Positions 57,036 to 64,000 of a DNA stretch of 64,000 nucleotides are shown here, one piece after another (the first letter of the stretch is position 1; each line of letters starts with the position of its first letter). This stretch comes from Sphingobacterium multivorum. GTDB lineage: Bacteria; Bacteroidota; Bacteroidia; Sphingobacteriales; Sphingobacteriaceae. The notes beneath the pieces were generated by a model that searched no databases, had not been told where the DNA came from, and saw only the letters and a program-made list of their open reading frames with translations. A program made the position numbers and the translations under genes. The DNA is taken from NCBI RefSeq assembly GCF_900457465.1, contig NZ_UAUU01000009.1, positions 248,001 through 312,000 of the forward strand. Reading direction: 5' to 3'.

Positions 57036-58505
57036 ATGAGCAAACAGACAGACGACTTTTTCAAAAGTGTAGTATCACACGCGAAGGAATACGGTTTTGT
57101 ATTTCAATCGAGCGAAATATATGACGGATTAAGTGCCGTCTACGATTATGGTCAATTGGGTTCGGAATTAAAAAACAACCTAAAGACTTATTGGTGGAAA
57201 TCCATGGTGCAATTGCACGAAAACATTGTTGGTATTGATGCCGCAATTTTCATGCACCCAACAACATGGAAAGCATCTGGTCACGTTGATGGTTTTAACG
57301 ACCCAATGATCGACAATAAGGATTCAAAAAAACGTTACCGTGCCGATCAATTGATCGAAGATAAGATTGCACGTTATGAAGCAGATGGTAAGACAGCTGA
57401 AGCTGCTGCCCTATTAGACGCTTTGAATACCGCATTGAATGCAGACGATTTAGCTGGACTGAAAACCATCATTGAAGAACATAATATCGTATGTCCGGTT
57501 TCAGGTACCAAAAATTGGACTGAAGTACGTCAATTTAATTTGATGTTTGCAACCCAAATGGGTGCTATGGCAGATGGAGCTGATCAGGTTTACCTTCGTC
57601 CTGAAACTGCACAAGGTATTTTCGTCAACTTCCTGAACGTTCAAAAGACAGGACGTATGAAAATTCCTTTTGGTATCGCCCAAATTGGTAAAGCTTTCCG
57701 TAACGAAGTAATTGCCCGCCAGTTTATCATGCGTATGCGCGAATTCGAGCAAATGGAAATGCAATTTTTCTGCCGCCCGGGTACTGAATTGGAATGGTAT
57801 AACAAATGGAAAGAGACACGCTTGAAATGGCATTTGGCATTGGGTTTCGATCCATCCAACTACCGTTACCACGACCACGATAAATTAGCGCATTACGCAA
57901 ATGCTGCAGTTGATATTGAATTCAACTTCCCATTCGGATTCAAAGAAGTTGAGGGTATCCACTCGCGTACCGATTTTGACTTAAAACAACATCAGGAATT
58001 TTCTAAAAAGAAAATGCAATATTTTGATCCGGAGATCAATCAAAACTACATTCCATATGTCATTGAAACTTCAATCGGATTGGACCGCCTTTTCTTAACT
58101 GTATTATGTAACTCTTTGGTAACAGAAGATCTTTCTACAGCAGAAAAACAAGATTCGCGCGTTGTATTGAAATTTCCACCAGCATTGGCACCGGTAAAAG
58201 CTGCAATTTTACCATTGACCAAAAAAGATGGTTTACCAGAAAAAGCACGTGAGATCCTAAATACACTAAAATTGGATTACAACGTTCAATATGACGAAAA
58301 AGATGCCATTGGAAAACGTTACCGTCGTCAAGATGCAATCGGAACACCAATCTGTATCACAGTCGATTACGATTCATTGGAAGACAACACCGTAACCATC
58401 CGTCACCGTGATACGATGGCACAGGAACGTGTTGCCATTGCCGACCTTGAAAAAATATTGAATGACTTGGCTGGTTGGAACACCCTACTTAAAAAATTAA
58501 TATAG
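57036..58505 (+). CDS. glyS: Glycyl-tRNA synthetase, dimeric type
   Basis: The 489-aa class II synthetase charges tRNA-Gly. It is the single-chain alpha2 type, with GlyRS signatures HPTTWKASGHVDGF near 75 and RPETAQGIFVNFLN (motif 2 region). IGKAFRNEVIARQFIMRMRE and the closing anticodon-binding domain (RRQDAIGTPICITVDYDS) follow. A TTG nine bases upstream is in frame but ATG at 57036 gives the conserved MSKQTDDFFK. A TAnnTTTG element lies 7 nt before the ATG, so the leader may be very short. Confidence 0.96.
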   Translation: MSKQTDDFFKSVVSHAKEYGFVFQSSEIYDGLSAVYDYGQLGSELKNNLKTYWWKSMVQLHENIVGIDAAIFMHPTTWKASGHVDGFNDPMIDNKDSKKRYRADQLIEDKIARYEADGKTAEAAALLDALNTALNADDLAGLKTIIEEHNIVCPVSGTKNWTEVRQFNLMFATQMGAMADGADQVYLRPETAQGIFVNFLNVQKTGRMKIPFGIAQIGKAFRNEVIARQFIMRMREFEQMEMQFFCRPGTELEWYNKWKETRLKWHLALGFDPSNYRYHDHDKLAHYANAAVDIEFNFPFGFKEVEGIHSRTDFDLKQHQEFSKKKMQYFDPEINQNYIPYVIETSIGLDRLFLTVLCNSLVTEDLSTAEKQDSRVVLKFPPALAPVKAAILPLTKKDGLPEKAREILNTLKLDYNVQYDEKDAIGKRYRRQDAIGTPICITVDYDSLEDNTVTIRHRDTMAQERVAIADLEKILNDLAGWNTLLKKLI

Positions 58506-58522
58506 TCGAATCGCTATAACAG

Positions 58523-58558
58523 AAAAGGTGTCCATTGCTGGACACCTTTTTGTTTTTA
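58523..58558. terminator. Terminator after glyS
   Basis: A perfect 12-bp stem (58523-58534 with 58539-58550) has a TTGC loop and is followed by T-rich sequence. It is 18 bp after the glyS stop and faces the convergent lipoprotein gene. Confidence 0.9.
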
Positions 58559-58598
58559 ATAGATGTAGGGCGGCTAGATGCTAAGTACAACAACTGTG

Positions 58599-60038
58599 CT
58601 AGTATTCTATCACAATATTGTCGTCCCACTGTTCGTTCTTCACGACCTGAAATCCCAGATTCCCATTGGCGGTCTCCAGCAATTTGCCCTTAAACTGTAT
58701 TTGAACATTATTTCGGATTTCACTTCCCAATTCAAACGTACGTAGCAATTGGCCATCTTTGAAAACTCGGAACTGATATTTAATAGCCTTGTTATCGAGA
58801 TAATAGCCCATAAATTGGTTGAACGAAAAACTTTGATTAGCCACCGTAAAATGTGGGACAACCGTCAACACACTTTTATCGAAATGATCGCTACTCCGCG
58901 TCATAAAAGGATAATAATGAAATACAGGATGAAGTTGCTCTACCTGAATACTATCAATTGCGCTCAGATCTTCGCTGTCTGTAAAAGTCAACTTGACCTC
59001 GCTGTAGATCCGGTTTAAGTTTAGGACCCGCTCTAACGCCCCCTTAACCTCAAAGGTATCCCGAGCGGCAAACAACTCTGCAGATTGTTCTGAAAAAGCA
59101 TTGGTAGCATAAAAATGTTCAAAATCCACAGCCTCTGCCATAATCAGCGGTAATGTTGAATTTTTAGCTATTAGACTGAGGTAATAAGTTCCAATCGGCA
59201 ATTCAACAGCGAATGTTTCCTGCGAATTAAGCACTCCCGATTTGATCATGGCCTTCGATTTTGCATCGAACACATGATAGTAAAACTTGCTTGGTAAAAC
59301 GGCCGGGTTGACTTGTCCGTAAATCATCAAGTTGTCCATCTTAAAGGTACCTGTCGTTGGACTGTAACCCGCTCCTCCATCCCTGCTACCCGCAAATAAT
59401 GAGATTTTCAACCAAAGCTCTTTACTGTTGCCAAGCGATATGTCAGCCAAAGAAGCACTTACAGAAACTTTAGATGAAAGAGACAGATTAGAAGGATACT
59501 TGACTGTGTCTGAAAGTGCGGAAAAACTATTCCCCTTATCAAGCGAATAACTCAAAAGCAGCGCCCTTGGTCCTGTACTCGAACTATTGCAATCAAAGGT
59601 CCAAGTACCCAGCGAGTGAATACTTGTAGTAGGAATCTTGACTAGTATCTCTTTACTCCCTTTAAAACTAACGGCTTTTCCCGTTGCGGGCCAACCAGCC
59701 AAGAAATCATAGTCTGTCTTTTCATTGTTGTAATCGATCGAAACGGCGGCATCGAGTGCGACTTCAGGAACAGTGTTGCTACTATCAAACGTCCAGTGGT
59801 ACAGCAATTCGTTTTCGGAAGCAGCTCCGCTTAGCGCAGCCCGTTTTGCTTTGATTGATTGTTTTTTTAGGGGAGTAACAATCGCTTCAAAATCCTTGAC
59901 TTTGAATTTTACCGCATGAATTGTTTCATCGTTTTCATCGGGAAGTTTTGCATGCTTTTTGCACGAAGGCATTGCGGCTAAAACCAGGATGAATACACAT
60001 GAAAGAATTCCCCAAGTTGACTTGGATTTTCTTTTCAT
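58599..60038 (-). CDS. Surface-exposed lipoprotein, function unknown
   Basis: The 479-aa protein has a lipoprotein signal (MKRKSKSTWGILSCVFILVL then MPSC, cysteine near 26). The body is beta-rich with a jelly-roll-like segment, WTFDSSNTVPEVALDAAV and KSKEILVKIPTTSIHSL-like. No catalytic motif is recognised. It is probably anchored to the outer membrane. It lies just downstream of a decayed peptidase and a 20-bp hairpin; such pairs occur in Bacteroidota loci for host or polymer attack, but the pairing is only suggestive. Confidence 0.78.
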   Translation of the reverse strand: MKRKSKSTWGILSCVFILVLAAMPSCKKHAKLPDENDETIHAVKFKVKDFEAIVTPLKKQSIKAKRAALSGAASENELLYHWTFDSSNTVPEVALDAAVSIDYNNEKTDYDFLAGWPATGKAVSFKGSKEILVKIPTTSIHSLGTWTFDCNSSSTGPRALLLSYSLDKGNSFSALSDTVKYPSNLSLSSKVSVSASLADISLGNSKELWLKISLFAGSRDGGAGYSPTTGTFKMDNLMIYGQVNPAVLPSKFYYHVFDAKSKAMIKSGVLNSQETFAVELPIGTYYLSLIAKNSTLPLIMAEAVDFEHFYATNAFSEQSAELFAARDTFEVKGALERVLNLNRIYSEVKLTFTDSEDLSAIDSIQVEQLHPVFHYYPFMTRSSDHFDKSVLTVVPHFTVANQSFSFNQFMGYYLDNKAIKYQFRVFKDGQLLRTFELGSEIRNNVQIQFKGKLLETANGNLGFQVVKNEQWDDNIVIEY

Positions 60039-60044
60039 AAATAT

Positions 60045-60098
60045 AAATGATTTATAAGTTAATTAACCGGCAGATTAAAATTAACTTATAAATCATTT
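60045..60098. terminator. Perfect 20-bp inverted repeat between M64 remnant and lipoprotein
   Basis: Arms 60045-60064 and 60079-60098 are exact complements with a 14-nt loop. It lies 7 bp above the lipoprotein start and 17 bp after the end of the M64-like remnant. It may be the terminator of that gene, or sit in the lipoprotein leader. Confidence 0.6.
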
Positions 60099-60114
60099 CA
60101 CTCCAATAGCGTAA

Positions 60115-60675
60115 CTAAAAAATTACAATCGTTTTCTCGCTTTTACAAGTGGTCTCTTTATCTATTTTTTGAACGTATATCTTTCCAGAAGAGATTGTTA
60201 ATTTCATTTTGAGCACATTATTCAGCCCTCTTAGACGTACATACTCGCCATTAAATTCGTCCCATTCCTAATCGGATTACCATCTTCATTCAACCAGATA
60301 TAGTTATAATGCGCATCGACTTTATCTTTTACCGTCAACTGTACTGTGTTTTTCTTCTTGTCTATTTTAACCTGAATATTCTTTGGCTAATCAATTTTGT
60401 CCAAATACCAACTCCGTCTTTTCCAAGCCAGCATTTCCAGTGGACCTGCTTTGCATCTGCCGATTGCGAGCGGTTTACACACTCAATAGCATATGGATTA
60501 CCAGTCCAATACTCATCGGAAAGCTGGGCAAAGGAATGTCCAATTTCGCGCATCGCGATGTCATTGCTCTTAAAATTAACAGAGACGAGTCTTTTTTCGA
60601 TATTGTCAACAAAACCATTATTCCGATTTCCGCGGAGGGGAGCATACCAAAAATCAACGGTATGAGGATCCAGCT
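60115..60675 (-). pseudogene. Decayed M64-family (IgA peptidase-like) metallopeptidase
   Basis: The minus strand reads DPHTVDFWYAPLRG, then AMREIGHSFAQLSDEYW, then NPYAIECVN and HWKCWLGKDGVGIW. This is the M64 pattern HExGHxFxxLxDEY, except that the first catalytic histidine is now arginine (REIGH). The frame ends at 60362. More coding-like sequence (QVKIDKKKNTVQLTV, later GEYVRLRGLNNV) follows in other frames to a stop at 60115. The upstream part is lost. Two frame breaks and the changed active site point to decay. Residual peptides beyond 60675 up to 60737 may belong to it. Confidence 0.7.
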
Positions 60676-60736
60676 ATAGCTCGGAAATCTCCATAGACTA
60701 TTCCATTAAACGGCATAGTAACATCCGCCAAACAAC

Positions 60737-61597
60737 CTAGTCGCGCATACGATGTTCCTGTACATATTCACTCGGCGACAGTTTGGTTATTTTCTTGAAC
60801 ACCCGATTGAAATTGACAACATTGTTAAACCCTGTTTTAAAAGCGATATTAGAAACACTTTCCGAAGATTCGTCAATCAACATTTTACAGGCGCGTTCAA
60901 TCCGGATTTCATTGAGGAAGGTAACATAGGTTTTCCGGGTATGTTTCTTAAAATACTTGCAAAATGCGTGTGGTGTCATGTGTGCTACCGCTGCTATATC
61001 TTCCAAGGAAATCTTGTCTCCAAAATGCTGGAAAGTATATTGGAATATTTCATTGATTCGCAATCCTTCGGCATCTGAGAACTTCTTTTGTGGAATACCT
61101 GTATACAGCGAAGTCCATTGATCTACTTTTTTACTTAAAAAATTAATCAGCTTCACAAACGAGAGGAGACGATCTATGCCCGCGCTCACGTTAATCTGTA
61201 CAAACTTTTCTTTTAACGCGACGGAATGCTCCGCATCCAATTTTTTACTGACGTTGATATGTTCCAGAAAATACTTAACATCATCAAATTCAGGGAAATC
61301 CAGAAAGGGTTTAAAATGCTCGTAGTCGAAAAAAATATGGATGGCATGAATGCCATCCTTTATATCCTCCCCTGTTTTGAACATATGCGGTTCATCCGCA
61401 TCAACGATATAGATCTCGTCCTCTTCAAAATTGTGGGTAAAGTTGCCAATCATAAAGGTTCCCCTCCCCTTCAAAATGTAGGTCAGCTGGATTTCCTTGT
61501 GTCGGTGGTAGTTGCTATAGAATGAAGGCAGAATATCTTCCTGCACACAAATAGATCCTTGGTAAACAACCGGAACTGTAAATTGAACAACTTTCAT
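60737..61597 (-). CDS. AraC-family transcriptional regulator
   Basis: The 286-aa protein has an N-terminal cupin-like sensor (about 10-150, with YILKGRGTFMIG). Two C-terminal helix-turn-helix motifs follow: SLEDIAAVAHMTPHAFCKYF and VSNIAFKTGFNNVVNFNRVF. The closing FKKITKLSPSEYVQEHR is typical. The chosen ATG gives MKVVQFTVPVVYQG; six further residues upstream look extraneous. Sensor and target sugars are unknown. It is flanked by the M64 remnant and the GH95 operon, either of which it may control. Confidence 0.9.
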   Translation of the reverse strand: MKVVQFTVPVVYQGSICVQEDILPSFYSNYHRHKEIQLTYILKGRGTFMIGNFTHNFEEDEIYIVDADEPHMFKTGEDIKDGIHAIHIFFDYEHFKPFLDFPEFDDVKYFLEHINVSKKLDAEHSVALKEKFVQINVSAGIDRLLSFVKLINFLSKKVDQWTSLYTGIPQKKFSDAEGLRINEIFQYTFQHFGDKISLEDIAAVAHMTPHAFCKYFKKHTRKTYVTFLNEIRIERACKMLIDESSESVSNIAFKTGFNNVVNFNRVFKKITKLSPSEYVQEHRMRD

Positions 61598-61662
61598 TAC
61601 GTATTGAAATAACAAATATTAAACAGTTAATTCAAATGTAAGATTTTTTAAGACAATAACCG

Positions 61663-62865
61663 TTAATTTTTAGCAAGAAATACCTTTACCTTCCCTAAAA
61701 ACTGTGGCATCGCTGGATCCTCACCACTCAAGGATAAAATTTGGAAGGTCTGCGGATTTATCCATAAATAACTTGGCGTACGATCTATACCAAAATCATT
61801 TTCCATCGTTGCTTGGTCGTTATAATTCAAAAAATAGCTCTGCTTACCTAGGGCGAGATCCTTACTTGATTTGATCCATTTATCCAGATCCTTATCCAGT
61901 GAAAAATAGATAACACGTACTCCCATAGCGTTCAACTGAGATTCTTTTTTCCGTAACATCCCCATATCGGCCTTGCTATTTGTATTGGAAGCTCTCCAAA
62001 ATGCGGCGATCAGCATTTTAGCCTTTGAAATATCCTTTAAATTCAAGCTATCCCGTTCTACATTCATGGGGCTAATAGCAGGAAATACTGGCATATTTTC
62101 ATAGAAGTCTTTCACCCTATCGACCTTTTCTCGGGCAAATTTAAAATAAGGATGCTTCTGCAAATCTGCATTAAAACTCAACAATGCGGCATCGAATTTT
62201 TCATAATTCGTCTGATCCAAGGAGATGTATTTAAAAAAATAAGGCAATACCAAGGATGAGCGGTGGGTACTATCGAGAATAAAATCGGCATATAATGTAC
62301 GTGGATTAAATGCGGCATTACCGCTTAAGCGCTGTATTTCATCCACTGCTTTTTCATAGGAACCATCCTTTCTTGCAGCCATCGAAGGCAACTGGCTCTC
62401 CAACTGCCTTATCCGTTGGCTTTTATTTGCCGTTTTATTTTTTTCCTCCTGTTCACGCTTTTGGTAGGCTGCATTGAACTGCACAAAATCGTTTGCATTC
62501 TGCGAAGAGGTTGTCAAGGTAAACTTGCCCTGATTTTCACTCAAATCATAGTCACTCCCCCCTTCGACAAATAACCTATAGGGCTCCATACCCTTTATCT
62601 GAATATCATAAAATCCGGCCATAGCCAATTCGCCTTCCAAAACAAATTGTCCATCGGCAACCTGAGTTTTTATAAATTGCTGCAATTTATTATCGTGATC
62701 GACGAGGCTCACCTGAGTTCCGTTTGCGGCAGTGGTTTTTCCGGTTATCTTATAGCTAAAGCTATTCAACAAGGCGGCTGTCTTCGCCGATTCGGACTTT
62801 TGGGTACAAGCTGTCGTCCCCAAGGCCAGCACGGAGATCAAACACAAATAGTTAACGAACCTCAT
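61663..62865 (-). CDS. Thioredoxin-fold lipoprotein lacking the active-site cysteines
   Basis: From [20 protein letters not shown] the 400-aa protein has a lipobox. A DUF4369-like beta domain (about 30-110) and a helical middle follow. A C-terminal thioredoxin/AlkC-like fold (about 275-400) ends in a cis-proline-like [10 protein letters not shown]. The place where CxxC is expected reads [13 protein letters not shown], so both cysteines are gone. It therefore cannot act as a disulfide reductant; a binding or structural role is likely. It begins inside the end of the GH95 gene (14-bp overlap), so the two are coupled. Confidence 0.85.
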   Translation of the reverse strand: MRFVNYLCLISVLALGTTACTQKSESAKTAALLNSFSYKITGKTTAANGTQVSLVDHDNKLQQFIKTQVADGQFVLEGELAMAGFYDIQIKGMEPYRLFVEGGSDYDLSENQGKFTLTTSSQNANDFVQFNAAYQKREQEEKNKTANKSQRIRQLESQLPSMAARKDGSYEKAVDEIQRLSGNAAFNPRTLYADFILDSTHRSSLVLPYFFKYISLDQTNYEKFDAALLSFNADLQKHPYFKFAREKVDRVKDFYENMPVFPAISPMNVERDSLNLKDISKAKMLIAAFWRASNTNSKADMGMLRKKESQLNAMGVRVIYFSLDKDLDKWIKSSKDLALGKQSYFLNYNDQATMENDFGIDRTPSYLWINPQTFQILSLSGEDPAMPQFLGKVKVFLAKN

Positions 62866-64000
62866 AATCTCTATAGTTTCCGTTTTCAAATAGACGAATC
62901 TTTCCTTTTTTACCTTTAATCTGCAAATCGGAAACTTTTCCATTTTCCCATTTGATGTCTACGGTGTAGTTTCCGCGGGTTTTAAGCCCTTTAACTTCGC
63001 CCTTTGACCAGGCTTTGGGTAGAGCAGGTAATAGATGGATATAACCGTTATGACTCTGTATCAACATCTCGGCAATTCCGGCTGCACCACCAAAGTTTCC
63101 ATCAATCTGAAAAGGCGGATGCGCACAGAATAAATTAGGGTAGGTACCTGCCCCGGCTCCTTGATACGTTGTTTCATTGGTAAAAGCGGGTTTAAGCAAT
63201 TGCCTTAAAATTTCGAGTGCATGATCACCATCCTGTAATCTGGCCCAAAACAATATTTTCCATGCTATCGACCAGCCCGTTCCTTCATCGCCGCGCACAG
63301 CTAAAGTTTTACGTGCAGCTTCAGCCCATTCAGGTGTCGTCTGTGGCGAGATAAATGCCGCAGGATACAAACCATATAAATGCGATACATGTCGGTGTTT
63401 AGGTTCAACTTCCTGATAGTCTTCGAGCCATTCCATGACACGCCCGGATGGGCTAACGACTACAGGCGGAGGGATATCCTTCAGCTTTGTTTTCAAGGTA
63501 CCGGCAAAACTATCGTTCATCGCCAGGATAGAATCTGCTTGAATTACTGCCTGATACAACTCCCGTACGATCTGATTGTCAATGGTAGGTCCCATCACAA
63601 CTGCAGCAACTTTTCCATTGGCCATTCGGAAAGTATTTTCCGGCGACACCGACGGTGAAGTGACCCACCATCCTGTCTTAGGGTCCTGCACGAGCGTATG
63701 ATCGTAAAACTCTGCTGCTCCTTTGAGTATCGGGTAAATCTCCTTGAGATAATTTTTATCCTCAGTAAACTGATAATGTTCCCAGAGATGATTACATAGC
63801 CAGCCCGATGCCGTACTCGCTCCCCAGGAAGCCTGCTCACCCGGAGCGGAATAGCCCCAGATATTCGTCATCATATAGACCACCCACCCCGGTGCATTAT
63901 AGTATGCCTTTGCAGTCTGCTCACCTGTCTTTGCAATCCGTTTTATCATTTCGATAAAAGGCTTATGATACTCGCTCAGATTATTAACCTCCACACCCCA
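62852..64000 (-). CDS. Glycoside hydrolase family 95 (alpha-L-fucosidase-like), C-terminal part
   Basis: The minus-strand frame is open from base 64000 to the stop at 62852, giving 382 codons of the C-terminal part. GH95 enzymes remove alpha-L-fucose or alpha-L-galactose, usually outside or in the periplasm. Catalytic-domain marks are [31 protein letters not shown] and [37 protein letters not shown] lies near the end, followed by a beta C-terminal domain. The N-terminal half lies outside the window. Its downstream neighbour overlaps it by 14 bp. Confidence 0.9.
   Translation of the reverse strand, partial: WGVEVNNLSEYHKPFIEMIKRIAKTGEQTAKAYYNAPGWVVYMMTNIWGYSAPGEQASWGASTASGWLCNHLWEHYQFTEDKNYLKEIYPILKGAAEFYDHTLVQDPKTGWWVTSPSVSPENTFRMANGKVAAVVMGPTIDNQIVRELYQAVIQADSILAMNDSFAGTLKTKLKDIPPPVVVSPSGRVMEWLEDYQEVEPKHRHVSHLYGLYPAAFISPQTTPEWAEAARKTLAVRGDEGTGWSIAWKILFWARLQDGDHALEILRQLLKPAFTNETTYQGAGAGTYPNLFCAHPPFQIDGNFGGAAGIAEMLIQSHNGYIHLLPALPKAWSKGEVKGLKTRGNYTVDIKWENGKVSDLQIKGKKGKIRLFENGNYRDYEVR

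Overview
The window looks like a chromosomal segment of a Bacteroidota bacterium, most likely of the Sphingobacteriaceae (Sphingobacterium- or Pedobacter-like). The evidence is a moderately AT-rich sequence, recurrent TAnnTTTG -7 promoter elements with an upstream TTG about 20 nt away, weak Shine-Dalgarno sequences, a SusC/SusD pair, a DUF6266 protein and a Nudix-type arabinose regulator. The genus is an inference from family knowledge; no 16S rRNA gene, tRNA or CRISPR array was seen.

Layout. 0-2.3 kb: the start of araB (minus strand) diverges from araR across a strong palindrome, followed by a membrane-anchored coiled-coil protein. 2.6-4.5 kb: atpD-atpC, the F1 beta and epsilon subunits, with its own promoter and terminator. 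4.7-19.5 kb: a branched-chain amino-acid cluster, all on the plus strand (ilvE, ilvD, ilvB, ilvN, a DinB-like gene, ilvC, leuC, leuD, a double ABC ATPase, leuB, leuA, then ilvA). It encodes the route from threonine and pyruvate to Ile, Val and Leu, but leuB carries a one-base frameshift. 19.6-22.9 kb: a DUF2911 protein and a secreted S9 peptidase, convergent on a long hairpin. 23.3-27.2 kb: a class Ib ribonucleotide reductase operon (thioredoxin-like protein, nrdI, nrdE, nrdF).

27.2-34.1 kb: a carbohydrate-uptake locus on the minus strand (SusC, SusD, GH76 mannanase-like enzyme). A truncated phosphatase remnant sits at one end and a duplicated SusC leader fragment at the other. 34.4-38.1 kb, minus strand: a GMC oxidoreductase with its small subunit, a HAD phosphatase and a DUF6266 protein. 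38.6-42.7 kb: a fumarylacetoacetase-family enzyme, an M23 peptidase, and an IclR regulator divergent from an SDR oxidoreductase. 42.8-45.3 kb: a decayed Crp/Fnr gene, an XRE regulator and two small lipoproteins.

45.3-54.5 kb is the most interesting part: a type I restriction-modification island. It contains a WYL-domain regulator, a HEPN-like helical protein, hsdM, hsdS, a GNAT-like/HTH gene pair that resembles a toxin-antitoxin module, and a DUF4145-containing hsdR. The WYL gene and the operon behind it share one operator-like motif at an identical distance from matching -7 elements. This predicts that one regulator controls its own gene and the defence operon.

54.5-64 kb: a SWIM zinc-finger gene broken by two frameshifts, a Bcp-type peroxiredoxin, glycyl-tRNA synthetase, a surface lipoprotein, a decayed M64-type peptidase, an AraC regulator, a thioredoxin-fold lipoprotein lacking its active-site cysteines, and a GH95 fucosidase that runs off the window. 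The number of broken genes (leuB, the SWIM gene, Crp/Fnr, M64, the phosphatase remnant) is notable. Single-base events in leuB and the SWIM gene could be sequencing errors. The phosphatase, Crp/Fnr and M64 remnants look like true decay.
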